From Alphaproteobacteria bacterium (GTDB lineage Bacteria > Pseudomonadota > Alphaproteobacteria > JANQMY01), in the NCBI GenBank assembly GCA_028289425.1, contig JANQPL010000010.1:42726-106725 (forward strand): 64,000 bases of DNA, given 5' to 3'. The notes beneath the pieces were generated by a model. That model was not told the origin of the DNA. It did no database searches and worked only from the letters and a program-made list of their open reading frames with translations. Within the stretch, counting starts at the first letter, position 1; each line of letters opens with the position of its first letter. Both the position numbers and the translations under genes were made by a program. Below, in pieces: positions 26,182-34,631 of this stretch.

Positions 26182-27218
26182 GATTTTTCGAAAACCATGA
26201 CCTTAGACAGGAAGGCAAGCGTCTCTTCCTTTCGATGCAGCCCGACATCTTCGAACAATTCGGCTAAATCCTGTTCGGCATAAGAGGCGTAATACGGTTC
26301 GTGGAATTCGTCCGGAAACAGATCGAGCAGCCCGTCAAATCCGTCCCGATCGCCATATTGCAGCGAATCCACAAAAACGAGCATGCCACCCGGCTTAAGC
26401 ACCCGTGCCAGTTCTTGCGCCACGATGGTCCGCACTTTGGGCGGTAGTTCATGGAACAAGTAAATGCACGACACAATGTCTTGTGAGTCGTCCGCAAGCG
26501 GAATTTCTTCTGCATTGGCTTGCGTGGTGGTGGCGTCCCGCCAGCGCTTGAGGTTCCTCTTGCACTGATTCAAATAGTGCGGCGAAAGATCAAGCCCCAT
26601 CGCCCGAAGCCGTGGAAAATTGTCCTTCACGAATGTGAGAAACCGTCCGGTTCCACAGGCCACATCGAGCAGTTTGAGCTGACGCTGGTCTCTGTTTTTC
26701 AAATACTCAGCGATGGGAACCAATGCTTGCCGACGCATGGCATCCGCAGCGCCGCTGAACAGGGTTTCCACTTGGAAATCGTAAAGCTTGGCGGAATGAT
26801 CAGACAGATAACCATCCGACTGATAATGGAAGTTTTGCCGATAGTAACGTGGAAACTCGGACACATCGACCGCCGGCACATCGTCGTTTTCGCGGGTTGC
26901 GCGGCGCTTTCTCACACTCGGCAAGTCCCGAAAGAAACGCTGGCTGCCGCGCATCAGGGCGATCGGATTGGGCACCAGATCATGGGGCATGGCGTAATGC
27001 CCGGCCTCGATGTTCTGCAAGTCGCGCTCGAACAATTCCCGTAAGCTTTGAAGCACTGTATCCCTGCCCGCCGTGTGCCGATTCGTTTTTCTCTCCTTTT
27101 TTGGCGGCGACGTGTTGCGCCCTGCAAGCCGGGCGGCAAGAAGATAGTGTGAGAAATACCAGGCCACGCGCGTCCCCTGACCAAGCGCGTATCCCATGCG
27201 ACTAACGGCTGATGCCAT
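26178..27218 (-). CDS. Class I SAM-dependent methyltransferase with long N-terminal region
   Basis: A 346-residue protein. The SAM-binding motif [12 protein letters not shown] lies at about 183-194, followed by [10 protein letters not shown] and [15 protein letters not shown], a UbiE-like Rossmann methyltransferase. About 150 residues precede it and contain aromatic-rich motifs ([17 protein letters not shown]), which may form a cap that recognises the substrate. The substrate is unknown. It starts 12 nt after the stop of the RNA-methyltransferase gene on the same strand, so it is the last gene of the dxs-region cluster. Its end overlaps aroC by 4 bp. Confidence 0.8.
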   Translation of the reverse strand: MASAVSRMGYALGQGTRVAWYFSHYLLAARLAGRNTSPPKKERKTNRHTAGRDTVLQSLRELFERDLQNIEAGHYAMPHDLVPNPIALMRGSQRFFRDLPSVRKRRATRENDDVPAVDVSEFPRYYRQNFHYQSDGYLSDHSAKLYDFQVETLFSGAADAMRRQALVPIAEYLKNRDQRQLKLLDVACGTGRFLTFVKDNFPRLRAMGLDLSPHYLNQCKRNLKRWRDATTTQANAEEIPLADDSQDIVSCIYLFHELPPKVRTIVAQELARVLKPGGMLVFVDSLQYGDRDGFDGLLDLFPDEFHEPYYASYAEQDLAELFEDVGLHRKEETLAFLSKVMVFEKS

Positions 27219-27230
27219 GCCTTGAACAAC

Positions 27231-28475
27231 TCATCGAATAAACTCTGCAACCAGTTCAGTATGAGGGGACCACAAAAATTGATCAATGGGCTGAACGGTT
27301 CCCATCTGAAACCCCGCGTTAACCAAAATTCTCGCATCGCGGGCAAACGTCGCAGGATTGCACGACACATAAACGATCTTGCTTAAGCCTGACCGTGAAA
27401 GTTGCTCCATTTGCGCAGACGCACCCGCGCGCGGCGGGTCGAGGACGGCCGCGTCGAATTTCTTCATCTCTTCCGCTTGAAGCGGACGGCGCAGCAAATC
27501 GCGGCGTTGAGCGGCCAGCCTGTCCGATGCACCAATGCTTTTTGCGGCCACATTGAGCGCCTCAATCATGTCCCCATGGGAGTCCAGCGCCAGCACGCTT
27601 TTCACACTGGTCAGCGGCAACGAAAACGTTCCAATGCCACAAAAAAGATCGATCACGGCGCTTGCATCGTTCAACGCGCTACTCACCCGGTCGATCAGAA
27701 AGTCCTGCACTTGCTTGGATGCTTGCAGGAATGCGCCCGCCGGCGGCACGACAGCAGCGCTTCCAACAGAAATTTGGGGCGCGTCCCGTTGGAAGATGAG
27801 TTCGTCATTCCAAGTAAGGCGCGCGACGTTTGTTTGCGCCGCTGTTTGGGCCAGCGCCGATGCACGCCTCTGATCCAGCGCCGCTGTTCTTTGCGCCTCC
27901 ACCAACACATCGGCGCCGGTGTCGGTTTGATTAACTGTCACGCGGGCGGTCCCCGCCGATCCCAGACCTGCATCCAGGATCGCACGGAGCCCCGGAAACA
28001 GCGCTTCGATTTCAGGCAACGCGACAGGACATTCCGAGATGTCTTCCACGGCCCGGCTGCGGTAACGACTAAGCCCCAAGCGCAATAGGCCTTTCCGCTT
28101 TTCCGCCGTGAGCACCAAGCGGCGCCGCGACCGTTGCGGGATCTCGAAGATCGGGTCGATGGGCACATCGGTAAAACCGCGCTGTGCCAGTGTTTCCTTA
28201 AGAGCCGTGCGCTTCCAGTCCAGATAGTCGGCGGTCTTAAGATGCTGCAGCATACAACCACCGCACGCGCCGAAATGAGCGCATACCGGCTTCTGGCGCG
28301 ACGGACTTTCGACCACGATGCCCTCAATATGCCATCCACCATCCGACCGTTTGGAAACCTGGATTTGCTCGTCGGGCAGCGTGTACGGAAAATAGGCAAG
28401 CACGCCGTCGATCTCGGCGGCGCCATGGCCCTTGTGTCCAAGATGGCGGATCTTGACCGTACGCCTATCGGTCAT
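27231..28475 (-). CDS. TrmA/RlmC/RlmD-family RNA (uracil-5-)methyltransferase
   Basis: About 414 residues. It probably methylates a uridine in 23S rRNA or tRNA with SAM. An N-terminal TRAM-like domain (residues 1-55) precedes an iron-sulfur cluster motif with Cys65, Cys71 and Cys74 (VCAHFGACGGC) and a fourth cysteine in ISECPVAL. The Rossmann motif is VIDLFCGIGTFSLPL. The catalytic nucleophile is the cysteine in IVYVSCNPATFARD. This layout matches RlmD or RlmC more than TrmA, which lacks the cluster. ATG at 28475 overlaps the end of tlyA by 11 bp, which suggests translational coupling. The target base cannot be assigned. Confidence 0.88.
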   Translation of the reverse strand: MTDRRTVKIRHLGHKGHGAAEIDGVLAYFPYTLPDEQIQVSKRSDGGWHIEGIVVESPSRQKPVCAHFGACGGCMLQHLKTADYLDWKRTALKETLAQRGFTDVPIDPIFEIPQRSRRRLVLTAEKRKGLLRLGLSRYRSRAVEDISECPVALPEIEALFPGLRAILDAGLGSAGTARVTVNQTDTGADVLVEAQRTAALDQRRASALAQTAAQTNVARLTWNDELIFQRDAPQISVGSAAVVPPAGAFLQASKQVQDFLIDRVSSALNDASAVIDLFCGIGTFSLPLTSVKSVLALDSHGDMIEALNVAAKSIGASDRLAAQRRDLLRRPLQAEEMKKFDAAVLDPPRAGASAQMEQLSRSGLSKIVYVSCNPATFARDARILVNAGFQMGTVQPIDQFLWSPHTELVAEFIR

Positions 28476-29226
28476 CAGGAAGCTTACGCGTTGCTGCCAT
28501 GAGAAATTCGCGATTGCCGTCACCGCCCTTGATGGGGCTTTCGATCATGCCAAGAACCGTCCATCCCGGTTGCTCCGACAGCGAAGCGGCGATGCGCGCG
28601 CAGGTGTCAGCGATCAATTGTTCGTCTTTGACGATACCGCCCTTCTCGACGCCTGACCGCCCTACTTCGAATTGCGGCTTGATCAAGGCGATCAAGCAGG
28701 CATTCGGCGTAAGCATCTGCAACACGGACGGCAGTACGTTCAGCAGGCTGATAAAACTCACATCCAGGACGCAATAGTTAATCCGCTGCATCAACAAAGC
28801 CGGATCAAAATCACGAATGTCGGTCTTTTCAAAGAACTGCACGCGTTTGTCGGCGCGAAGCTTTTCATGAAGCTGGCCCTGCCCCACATCCACAGCACAA
28901 ACGGACAGGGCGCCCTTGCGCAGCAGCACATCGGTGAAGCCGCCTGTCGACGCGCCCACATCTAGGGCATGGCATCCGGCAGGCGAAAGGCTGAAATGAT
29001 CGATCGCATGGGCAAGCTTCAATCCGCCGCGGGATACATAGGGGTTTGCCGGATCCCGCAAATCGATTTGAGCCTGTGCCGGAAGCAATTGACCGGGTTT
29101 TTCGACCGCCTTGCCGTCCGCAAGAACGGTGCCCGCCAAAATCTCCTGCCGCGCGCGCGTGCGGCTTTCGAAATAGCCCCTTTCGGCCAGCAATTGATCC
29201 GCGCGCATTCTATCTTTGGCCGCCAT
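28465..29226 (-). CDS. tlyA: TlyA-family rRNA 2'-O-methyltransferase
   Basis: A 253-residue protein. The N-terminal S4 RNA-binding domain (residues 1-65: MRADQLLAERGYFESRTRAR) is followed by YVSRGGLKL and a FtsJ-like methyltransferase domain with DVGASTGGFTDVLL as SAM site. KPQFEVGR and ESPIKGGDGNREFL are family signatures. TlyA enzymes 2'-O-methylate cytidines in 16S and/or 23S rRNA; in mycobacteria this governs capreomycin sensitivity. ATG at 29226 is chosen because GGAGG lies 5 nt upstream. The longer open frame into the dxs gene reads through a palindromic repeat. Downstream it overlaps the RNA uracil methyltransferase gene. Confidence 0.9.
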   Translation of the reverse strand: MAAKDRMRADQLLAERGYFESRTRARQEILAGTVLADGKAVEKPGQLLPAQAQIDLRDPANPYVSRGGLKLAHAIDHFSLSPAGCHALDVGASTGGFTDVLLRKGALSVCAVDVGQGQLHEKLRADKRVQFFEKTDIRDFDPALLMQRINYCVLDVSFISLLNVLPSVLQMLTPNACLIALIKPQFEVGRSGVEKGGIVKDEQLIADTCARIAASLSEQPGWTVLGMIESPIKGGDGNREFLMAATRKLPDDR

Positions 29227-29242
29227 GGCAGCCTCCATAAGT

Positions 29243-29350
29243 GCTTTAGCATCTGACGATTTGTCCAAATCGCCAGATGCTAAAGCTTCTTTGGTGGTCG
29301 CGCCGGTAACGCGAAAAACCGGATTCCACTTTTCGCCCGGCGCTCTAGGC
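29243..29350. repeat. Palindromic intergenic element between dxs and tlyA
   Basis: GCTTTAGCATCTG at 29243 pairs with CAGATGCTAAAGC ending at 29286, with CGATTTG/CAAATCG pairing inside: a near-perfect stem of about 21 bp. It is followed by AACCGGATTCCACTTTTCG and ends in GCTCTAG, a pattern I know from repeats dispersed in Rhizobiales-type genomes. The final CTAG contains the dxs stop codon (29345-29347), so the element abuts or slightly enters the coding region. Confidence 0.6.
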
Positions 29351-31267
29351 CCGCTGATCCGAAACGAGCGCCGCCTCATCGCCCAGCGCTTCCAGCGCCG
29401 TCGCCACAATGTGCGGTGCGTTCAAGCCGGCCACGTCGTACATCACGTCAGGCTTGTCTTGATCGATGAAAATGTCGGGCAATGTCATGGGCCGGATTTT
29501 GCAGCCTTCGTCCAACAATCCGTTAAGCGCCAGGAACTGCAGCACATGGGAGCCGAACCCGCCAATGGCCCCTTCTTCAATTGTGATGAGCACTTCGTGG
29601 TTCTTGACCAGATCCCGCACCAGCGTTTCATCGAGTGGCTTGCAGAACCGCGCATCGGCGACCGTCGTAGAATAGCCTTTAGCACTGAGTTCGTCCGCCG
29701 CGCGCAAACACTGGGGCAGCCGTGCCCCAAAACTGAGTAGCGCGATTTTCGATCCCTCACGGATGATCCGGCCTTTGCCGATTTCAAGCGGTGAGCCAAT
29801 CTCCGGCATGTCGACCCCGATACCTTCGCCGCGGGGATAACGGAACGCACTTGGCCGGTCGTCGATGGCAACCGATGTGGCCACCATATGCATCAACTCC
29901 GCCTCATCGGCGGCGGCCATGACGACAAATCCCGGCAGTGTCGAAAGATAAGTGATGTCGAACGACCCGGCATGGGTGGGACCGTCGGCACCCACCAAGC
30001 CTGCCCGGTCGATGGCGAAACGCACCGGCAAACGTTGAATGGCCACATCGTGAACCACCTGATCATAGGCCCGCTGAAGGAAGGTGGAATAGATCGCCGC
30101 GAACGGTTTGTAACCTTCGGTCGCCAGTCCGGCGGCGAATGTCACGCCGTGTTGTTCCGCAATGCCCACATCGAAACATCTGTCCGGGAACTTTTGAGCG
30201 AAAATATCAAGCCCTGTGCCGGACGGCATGGCCGCATTGATCGCGACAATCTTATCGTCCCGCTCCGCATGTTTTACCAAACTGTTGGCGAACACTTTGG
30301 TGTAGGACGGTGCGTTGGAAGCACTCTTCTTTTGGGTGCCCGTAATCACGTCAAATTTGGCAACACCATGATATTTGTCCGCGGATTCCTCCGCCGGCGC
30401 ATAGCCCTTGCCTTTTTGCGTGACCACATGGATCAGCACGGGCCCATCTTCATTGTCGCGCACATTCTTCAGTACAGGGAGCAAGTGATCCAGATTGTGG
30501 CCGTCGATCGGACCCACATAGTAGAAGCCCAGTTCTTCGAACCAGGTGCCGCCAGCCGCCATGCCGCGGGCGTAGTGCTCTGCCTGTTTTGCTTTGTCCT
30601 GGACGAATTTGGGCAGCCGCTTTGCAAGCTGCTTCGCAAAGTTCCGGAACCCATGATAAGTGCCGCTGGAAACAAGCCGCGCGAAATAGGCGCTCATGGC
30701 CCCCACGGGCGGCGCGATGGACATGTCATTATCGTTCAGAATGACGATGAGCCGGGTGTGGCGCGAACCAGCATTATTAAGCGCCTCATAGGCCATGCCG
30801 GCACTCATGGCGCCATCGCCGATAACGGCCACCACATTGTTGTTTTTTTTGCCGAGATCTCGCGCAACCGCCATGCCGAGCGTGGACGAAATGGAGGTGG
30901 AAGAGTGCGCGGCGCCGAACGGATCGTATTCGCTTTCGGCCCGCTTGGTGAACCCGGACAGGCCACCGCCCTGGCGCAATGTCTTGATGCGGTCCCGCCG
31001 CCCGGTCAGGATTTTGTGGGGATAGGCCTGGTGCCCCACATCCCACACAATGCGATCGTCCGGCGTGTTGAACACATAATGGAGCGCCACGGACAATTCC
31101 ACCACACCCAATCCGGCGCCCAAATGACCCCCGGTGACCGACACGGCGTCGATTGTTTCGTGGCGCAATTCGTCGGCAAGCTGTTTCAACTGGCCTTCAG
31201 CCAAGTGCCTTAGCTGGGTCGGATACTCGATATTGTCCAAGAGGGGTGTTTTTGAGTGTGATGACAT
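29345..31267 (-). CDS. dxs: 1-deoxy-D-xylulose-5-phosphate synthase
   Basis: A 640-residue thiamine-diphosphate enzyme that condenses pyruvate with glyceraldehyde-3-phosphate, the first committed step of the MEP isoprenoid pathway and also a source for thiamine and PLP. Conserved blocks include [38 protein letters not shown], the TPP motif [35 protein letters not shown], and [15 protein letters not shown] for the transketolase-like domain. Length is normal. ATG at 31267 has AGG about 9 nt upstream. It follows ispA and xseB on the same strand, a common order in Alphaproteobacteria that links prenyl synthesis genes. Confidence 0.96.
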   Translation of the reverse strand: MSSHSKTPLLDNIEYPTQLRHLAEGQLKQLADELRHETIDAVSVTGGHLGAGLGVVELSVALHYVFNTPDDRIVWDVGHQAYPHKILTGRRDRIKTLRQGGGLSGFTKRAESEYDPFGAAHSSTSISSTLGMAVARDLGKKNNNVVAVIGDGAMSAGMAYEALNNAGSRHTRLIVILNDNDMSIAPPVGAMSAYFARLVSSGTYHGFRNFAKQLAKRLPKFVQDKAKQAEHYARGMAAGGTWFEELGFYYVGPIDGHNLDHLLPVLKNVRDNEDGPVLIHVVTQKGKGYAPAEESADKYHGVAKFDVITGTQKKSASNAPSYTKVFANSLVKHAERDDKIVAINAAMPSGTGLDIFAQKFPDRCFDVGIAEQHGVTFAAGLATEGYKPFAAIYSTFLQRAYDQVVHDVAIQRLPVRFAIDRAGLVGADGPTHAGSFDITYLSTLPGFVVMAAADEAELMHMVATSVAIDDRPSAFRYPRGEGIGVDMPEIGSPLEIGKGRIIREGSKIALLSFGARLPQCLRAADELSAKGYSTTVADARFCKPLDETLVRDLVKNHEVLITIEEGAIGGFGSHVLQFLALNGLLDEGCKIRPMTLPDIFIDQDKPDVMYDVAGLNAPHIVATALEALGDEAALVSDQRA

Positions 31268-31301
31268 GGGCTAAACCTGTTCCTACTCGATGACCGGCGG
31301 A

Positions 31302-32189
31302 TCAATTCCGGCGGCTTACGACAAACTCTGCTGCTTCCCGAAGAAGGTCCGCTCGCTCGTCAAACATCACCAAATGACGTTTTGCCTGATCGGCGAGCAT
31401 TTGTGCCTGGGCCTTCGCCCGTTCCAATCCCAAGACCGAAATGAAGGTCGCCTTGCCCGCGCCATCGTCTTTTTGTGCTGCTTTGCCAAGCTCTTCGGCA
31501 TCCCCTTCCACGTCGAGAATGTCGTCGGCAATTTGAAAGGCAAGCCCCAGATCATGGGCATAGGCTTCAAGGGCATGGCGGGCATCCCGCGCCGCGCGGC
31601 CCATGATCGCGCCCGATTCACAGGCAAACGCGATCAGCGCCCCCGTCTTTAGACGCTGGAGGCGCGTGATGGTCGGAATGTCTTGGGGCAAAGTCTGCAT
31701 GCTGAGGTCGATCATCTGACCACCGATCATGCCGTGCGCCCCGACCGATTGGGCAAGTTTCGTGACCAATTCACAGCGTACGAACGGATCTTGATGGGTC
31801 CGGTCGCTGCTTACCAATTCGAACGCAAAGGATAAAAGCGCGTCGCCTGCCAGCACTGCCGTTGCTTCGTCGAACGCCTTATGGGTGGTGGGACGCCCAC
31901 GGCGCATATCGTCATCGTCCATGCAGGGCAGATCGTCATGGATGAGCGAGAAGGTATGCACACACTCCAATGCCACGGCCACCCGGTACATCTTTTCCTG
32001 CTCAACGCCAAACAATCGGCCGCTTTCAACAATGAGGAACGGCCGCAGCCTCTTGCCGCCTGCTTCCATGGCATAGCGCATGGCTTCGATGACGCGCGAC
32101 TCGGGCCCCTCGGGCGCCGGAAGTAAGTCACTGATACGACTGTTTATTTCTCCAGCAGTGTTTTTGAGCGCGTCTTCAAAGGGGGGCAT
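31302..32189 (-). CDS. ispA: Farnesyl diphosphate synthase (polyprenyl synthetase)
   Basis: A 295-residue trans-prenyltransferase. The first aspartate-rich motif is DDLPCMDDDDMRRG (85-98; a DDx4D form usual in bacterial enzymes) and the second is LAFQIADDILDVEGD. GGKRLRP at 44-50 binds isopentenyl diphosphate. The enzyme makes geranyl and farnesyl diphosphate for quinones, undecaprenyl phosphate and, where present, hopanoids. It acts in the cytoplasm, directly downstream in metabolism of dxs, whose gene follows 34 bp later. ATG at 32189 has AGG four bases upstream. Confidence 0.95.
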   Translation of the reverse strand: MPPFEDALKNTAGEINSRISDLLPAPEGPESRVIEAMRYAMEAGGKRLRPFLIVESGRLFGVEQEKMYRVAVALECVHTFSLIHDDLPCMDDDDMRRGRPTTHKAFDEATAVLAGDALLSFAFELVSSDRTHQDPFVRCELVTKLAQSVGAHGMIGGQMIDLSMQTLPQDIPTITRLQRLKTGALIAFACESGAIMGRAARDARHALEAYAHDLGLAFQIADDILDVEGDAEELGKAAQKDDGAGKATFISVLGLERAKAQAQMLADQAKRHLVMFDERADLLREAAEFVVSRRN

Positions 32190-32234
32190 GAAACCTGTGT
32201 GTCTTTATTAGATTTAGTGCGTATGAAGAGTGTT

Positions 32235-32513
32235 TCAGCCTAAATCGGCGGCTTCGGACGAAATGTCGCCATTGGGGCTGATGACGATCTTTTCGATTTT
32301 GGCCTGGGCCGATTTGAGCTTTTCCTCGCAATGCTGCTTCAGCGCCGCACCGCGTTCGTAGATGTCGATGGATTCCTCTAGGCCCGCCTTGCCGGATTCA
32401 AGCTGCGACACGATACGGTCGAGTTCGCTGAGCGCTTCCTCAAAACTCATTTTCGCAATGTCGGATTTGGCCGATTTGGACACAGTTCCACCCGCTTTCG
32501 TCTTAGCCGCCAC
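32235..32513 (-). CDS. xseB: Exodeoxyribonuclease VII small subunit
   Basis: A 92-residue helical protein. The family core is clear: [20 protein letters not shown], followed by [20 protein letters not shown] and [12 protein letters not shown]. XseB forms the complex with XseA that degrades single-stranded DNA into short acid-soluble fragments. xseA is not in the window, as usual. The start is a GTG at 32513; the lysine-rich first 20 residues are variable in the family. It lies between the HDAC-like gene and ispA, the standard alphaproteobacterial arrangement. Confidence 0.93.
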   Translation of the reverse strand: MAAKTKAGGTVSKSAKSDIAKMSFEEALSELDRIVSQLESGKAGLEESIDIYERGAALKQHCEEKLKSAQAKIEKIVISPNGDISSEAADLG

Positions 32514-32552
32514 GATGTGTGGTTTCCCTCTCTAACCGAGACAGATTCTGTC

Positions 32553-33479
32553 TCATCCGGCAAGCGCTTCCACATGCGCTTTGGTGCAGCTTGCCAGGCC
32601 GCCAATATGATATCCGCCTTCCAAAGAGGAAACAATTCTGCCCGCGGCATGGCGTTCGGCGACCTGCTTTAACTGCCGCGTCGCCCAAGCATAATCGTCT
32701 TCGTCCAGGTTGAGATCAGATAGCGGGTCCGCGTGATAGGCATCAAATCCGGCGGAAATAAGAACAAACTCTGGCGCAAAGGCATCCAAGGCCGGAAGAA
32801 TTCTGTCTTCCATGGCGCGCCGGAAGGCCTCTGACCCCGATCCTGGGGCCAGCGCTGCATTCACGATGTCGCCGTCAATGCCGGTTTCGTCTTCGCGCCC
32901 CGTGCCGGGATAATGGGGCACCTGGTGGGTGGAGGCGTACAGGAGATCGGCGTGGTCCCAGAATGCGGCCTGGGTTCCATTGCCGTGATGAACATCGAAA
33001 TCCATGACGGCAATCCGCTTGAGCCCATGAGCGTCCTGCGCGTGCCGGGCGCCAATGGCAACGCTGTTGAACAGGCAGAATCCCATGGCGCGGCCAGGTT
33101 CCGCGTGGTGCCCCGGCGGACGAACCGGACAAAAGGCATTGTCGACCTCACCTGAGATAACTTGATCGATGGCGGATACCACCGCCCCGGCAGCACGCCT
33201 GGCCGCGTGCAGCGAGCCCGGTGAGACCGCTGTGTCCGGATCCACCCGGCCAAATCCTTCTTCAGGCACTAAGCTTGCGATAAAGCCCATAAGGTCTTGG
33301 GAATGAACGCGGGCGATTGCTTTATCAGGGCAAAGGGGCGCTTCTTGCCACATCAATTCGCCACCCGTTCCGTTTTTCAGAATGTGCAGCACCGCGTCCA
33401 ATCGTTCTGAGCATTCCGGGTGGCCCGGCGGCGTTTCGTGTTCAAGACACGCCGGATGTGTGACGATCGCTGTTGTCAT
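32553..33479 (-). CDS. Histone-deacetylase-family amidohydrolase
   Basis: A 308-residue arginase-fold zinc hydrolase of the HDAC/acetylpolyamine amidohydrolase/AcuC superfamily. Zinc ligands and the charge-relay are visible: RPPGHHAEPGRAMGFCLFN (catalytic His-His pair), IAVMDFDVHHGNGTQ (Asp and His ligands), and ISAGFDAYHADPLSDLNL (second Asp ligand). The N-terminus PACLEHETPPGHPECSERL is the typical lid. Bacterial members deacetylate polyamines, acetyl-lysine proteins or other acylated small molecules; which one is not decidable. It is followed by xseB on the same strand, a frequently conserved pairing. Confidence 0.9.
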   Translation of the reverse strand: MTTAIVTHPACLEHETPPGHPECSERLDAVLHILKNGTGGELMWQEAPLCPDKAIARVHSQDLMGFIASLVPEEGFGRVDPDTAVSPGSLHAARRAAGAVVSAIDQVISGEVDNAFCPVRPPGHHAEPGRAMGFCLFNSVAIGARHAQDAHGLKRIAVMDFDVHHGNGTQAAFWDHADLLYASTHQVPHYPGTGREDETGIDGDIVNAALAPGSGSEAFRRAMEDRILPALDAFAPEFVLISAGFDAYHADPLSDLNLDEDDYAWATRQLKQVAERHAAGRIVSSLEGGYHIGGLASCTKAHVEALAG

Positions 33480-33487
33480 TTACCGCC

Positions 33488-34546
33488 CTAGGCTTGCTGG
33501 TAACGCACAACACCTTGCGCATCCTCAAGACGCGAGATGCGGCCGTCGCTCAGCAAATAATTCAAATGGGCGATGCTCTCGCCGGTCGCCATCATCATGA
33601 CTTCTTCCGTGATCTCGCGCTTGAACAAAGCGCCGAACACGTCGATGGCACGCTTGGGCGTCTCCAGCATGCCGTGAAGATCTTCCAGGTTTTCTTCATG
33701 GCCATCGATCAAATCGTCCAGCCGCCGGTGCAGCCCATAGAACGGCTCATTGTGTGCCGGCATGACCAGCAGATCGCCCGGCAGCCTCTCCTTCAACTTA
33801 CGGCACGAGTCGAGCCATTCGTGGAGGGGGTTTGCTTCCGGCTCCGTGGGAAACACGCTCACATTGGAGGTAATGCGCGGCAAAACCTGATCGCCGGAGA
33901 TGAGCAGCTTGAGTTCCGGACAATGAAGACATACATGCTCCGGCGCGTGCCCTCGGCCGACCACCACATGCCAATCGCGGCCGCCGATGGAGATGACTTC
34001 TCCGTCGACGATGCGTCGGTACGACGCCGGAAGTTTGTAGACCGACCGGCCGAAGCCGCCGAAGCGGCGCCGGTAGACGTTGATCGCGTTCTCGGGCAAG
34101 CCGGCCTTTTGGTAAAACCGGATGGCAGCCGCCGGAATATCCTCGCCCGTGTCAAGCACAAGCATTTTGCACATCAAGAAATCCGTGCGCGACATCCATA
34201 GATCCACGTCGAACTTGCGCGTGATCCAACCGGCAAGGCCAATATGATCCGGATGCAAATGAGTGACAATGAGCCGTTTGACCGGCTTGCCGCCAAGCGC
34301 GTTGGAGAAAACCTCCTCCCACGTCGTTTGGGTCTCGTCGTTGTTAAGGCCGGTGTCCACGATGGTCCACCCGTCGTCCTCTTCCAGCAGCCACAAATTA
34401 ATGTGGTTGAGGCGGGAGGGCATTTTCATCCGTATCCAGAGCACACCGGGCGCAATTTCTATGGTCGCGCCGGGCTCCGGCACCATCTTGAACGGGTAGG
34501 TCAGGCCGCTCGGCGGCGGCGCGTTCATTCCCGACGCATCAGTCAT
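33488..34546 (-). CDS. Metallo-beta-lactamase-fold hydrolase
   Basis: A 352-residue MBL-fold enzyme. The metal motif is THLHPDHIGLAGW, with further ligands in GRGHAPEHVCLHC and LLISGDQVLPR. A C-terminal helical extension contains MATGESIAHLNYLLSDGRI, a winged-helix-like tail seen in several cytosolic MBL hydrolases. Substrate unknown. In many Alphaproteobacteria such genes neighbour acyl-CoA metabolism genes, and here a large acyl-CoA dehydrogenase lies 85 bp upstream, which would allow a thioester-related role. The stop is 8 bp before the HDAC-like start. Confidence 0.83.
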   Translation of the reverse strand: MTDASGMNAPPPSGLTYPFKMVPEPGATIEIAPGVLWIRMKMPSRLNHINLWLLEEDDGWTIVDTGLNNDETQTTWEEVFSNALGGKPVKRLIVTHLHPDHIGLAGWITRKFDVDLWMSRTDFLMCKMLVLDTGEDIPAAAIRFYQKAGLPENAINVYRRRFGGFGRSVYKLPASYRRIVDGEVISIGGRDWHVVVGRGHAPEHVCLHCPELKLLISGDQVLPRITSNVSVFPTEPEANPLHEWLDSCRKLKERLPGDLLVMPAHNEPFYGLHRRLDDLIDGHEENLEDLHGMLETPKRAIDVFGALFKREITEEVMMMATGESIAHLNYLLSDGRISRLEDAQGVVRYQQA

Positions 34547-34631
34547 CGTCTTGCCAATTCAGTGTCATTTCGGTTTAACCGAGTCTTAGGTGACGTTTAC
34601 GTCAGCGTCAAATCTGGCACTTTACGGCGAG

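Noticed and set aside
29888..31213. 441-codon frame opposite dxs
   Set aside because: It is antisense to a highly conserved gene, rich in His, Gly and Arg, as expected for the complementary strand of GC-rich codons.
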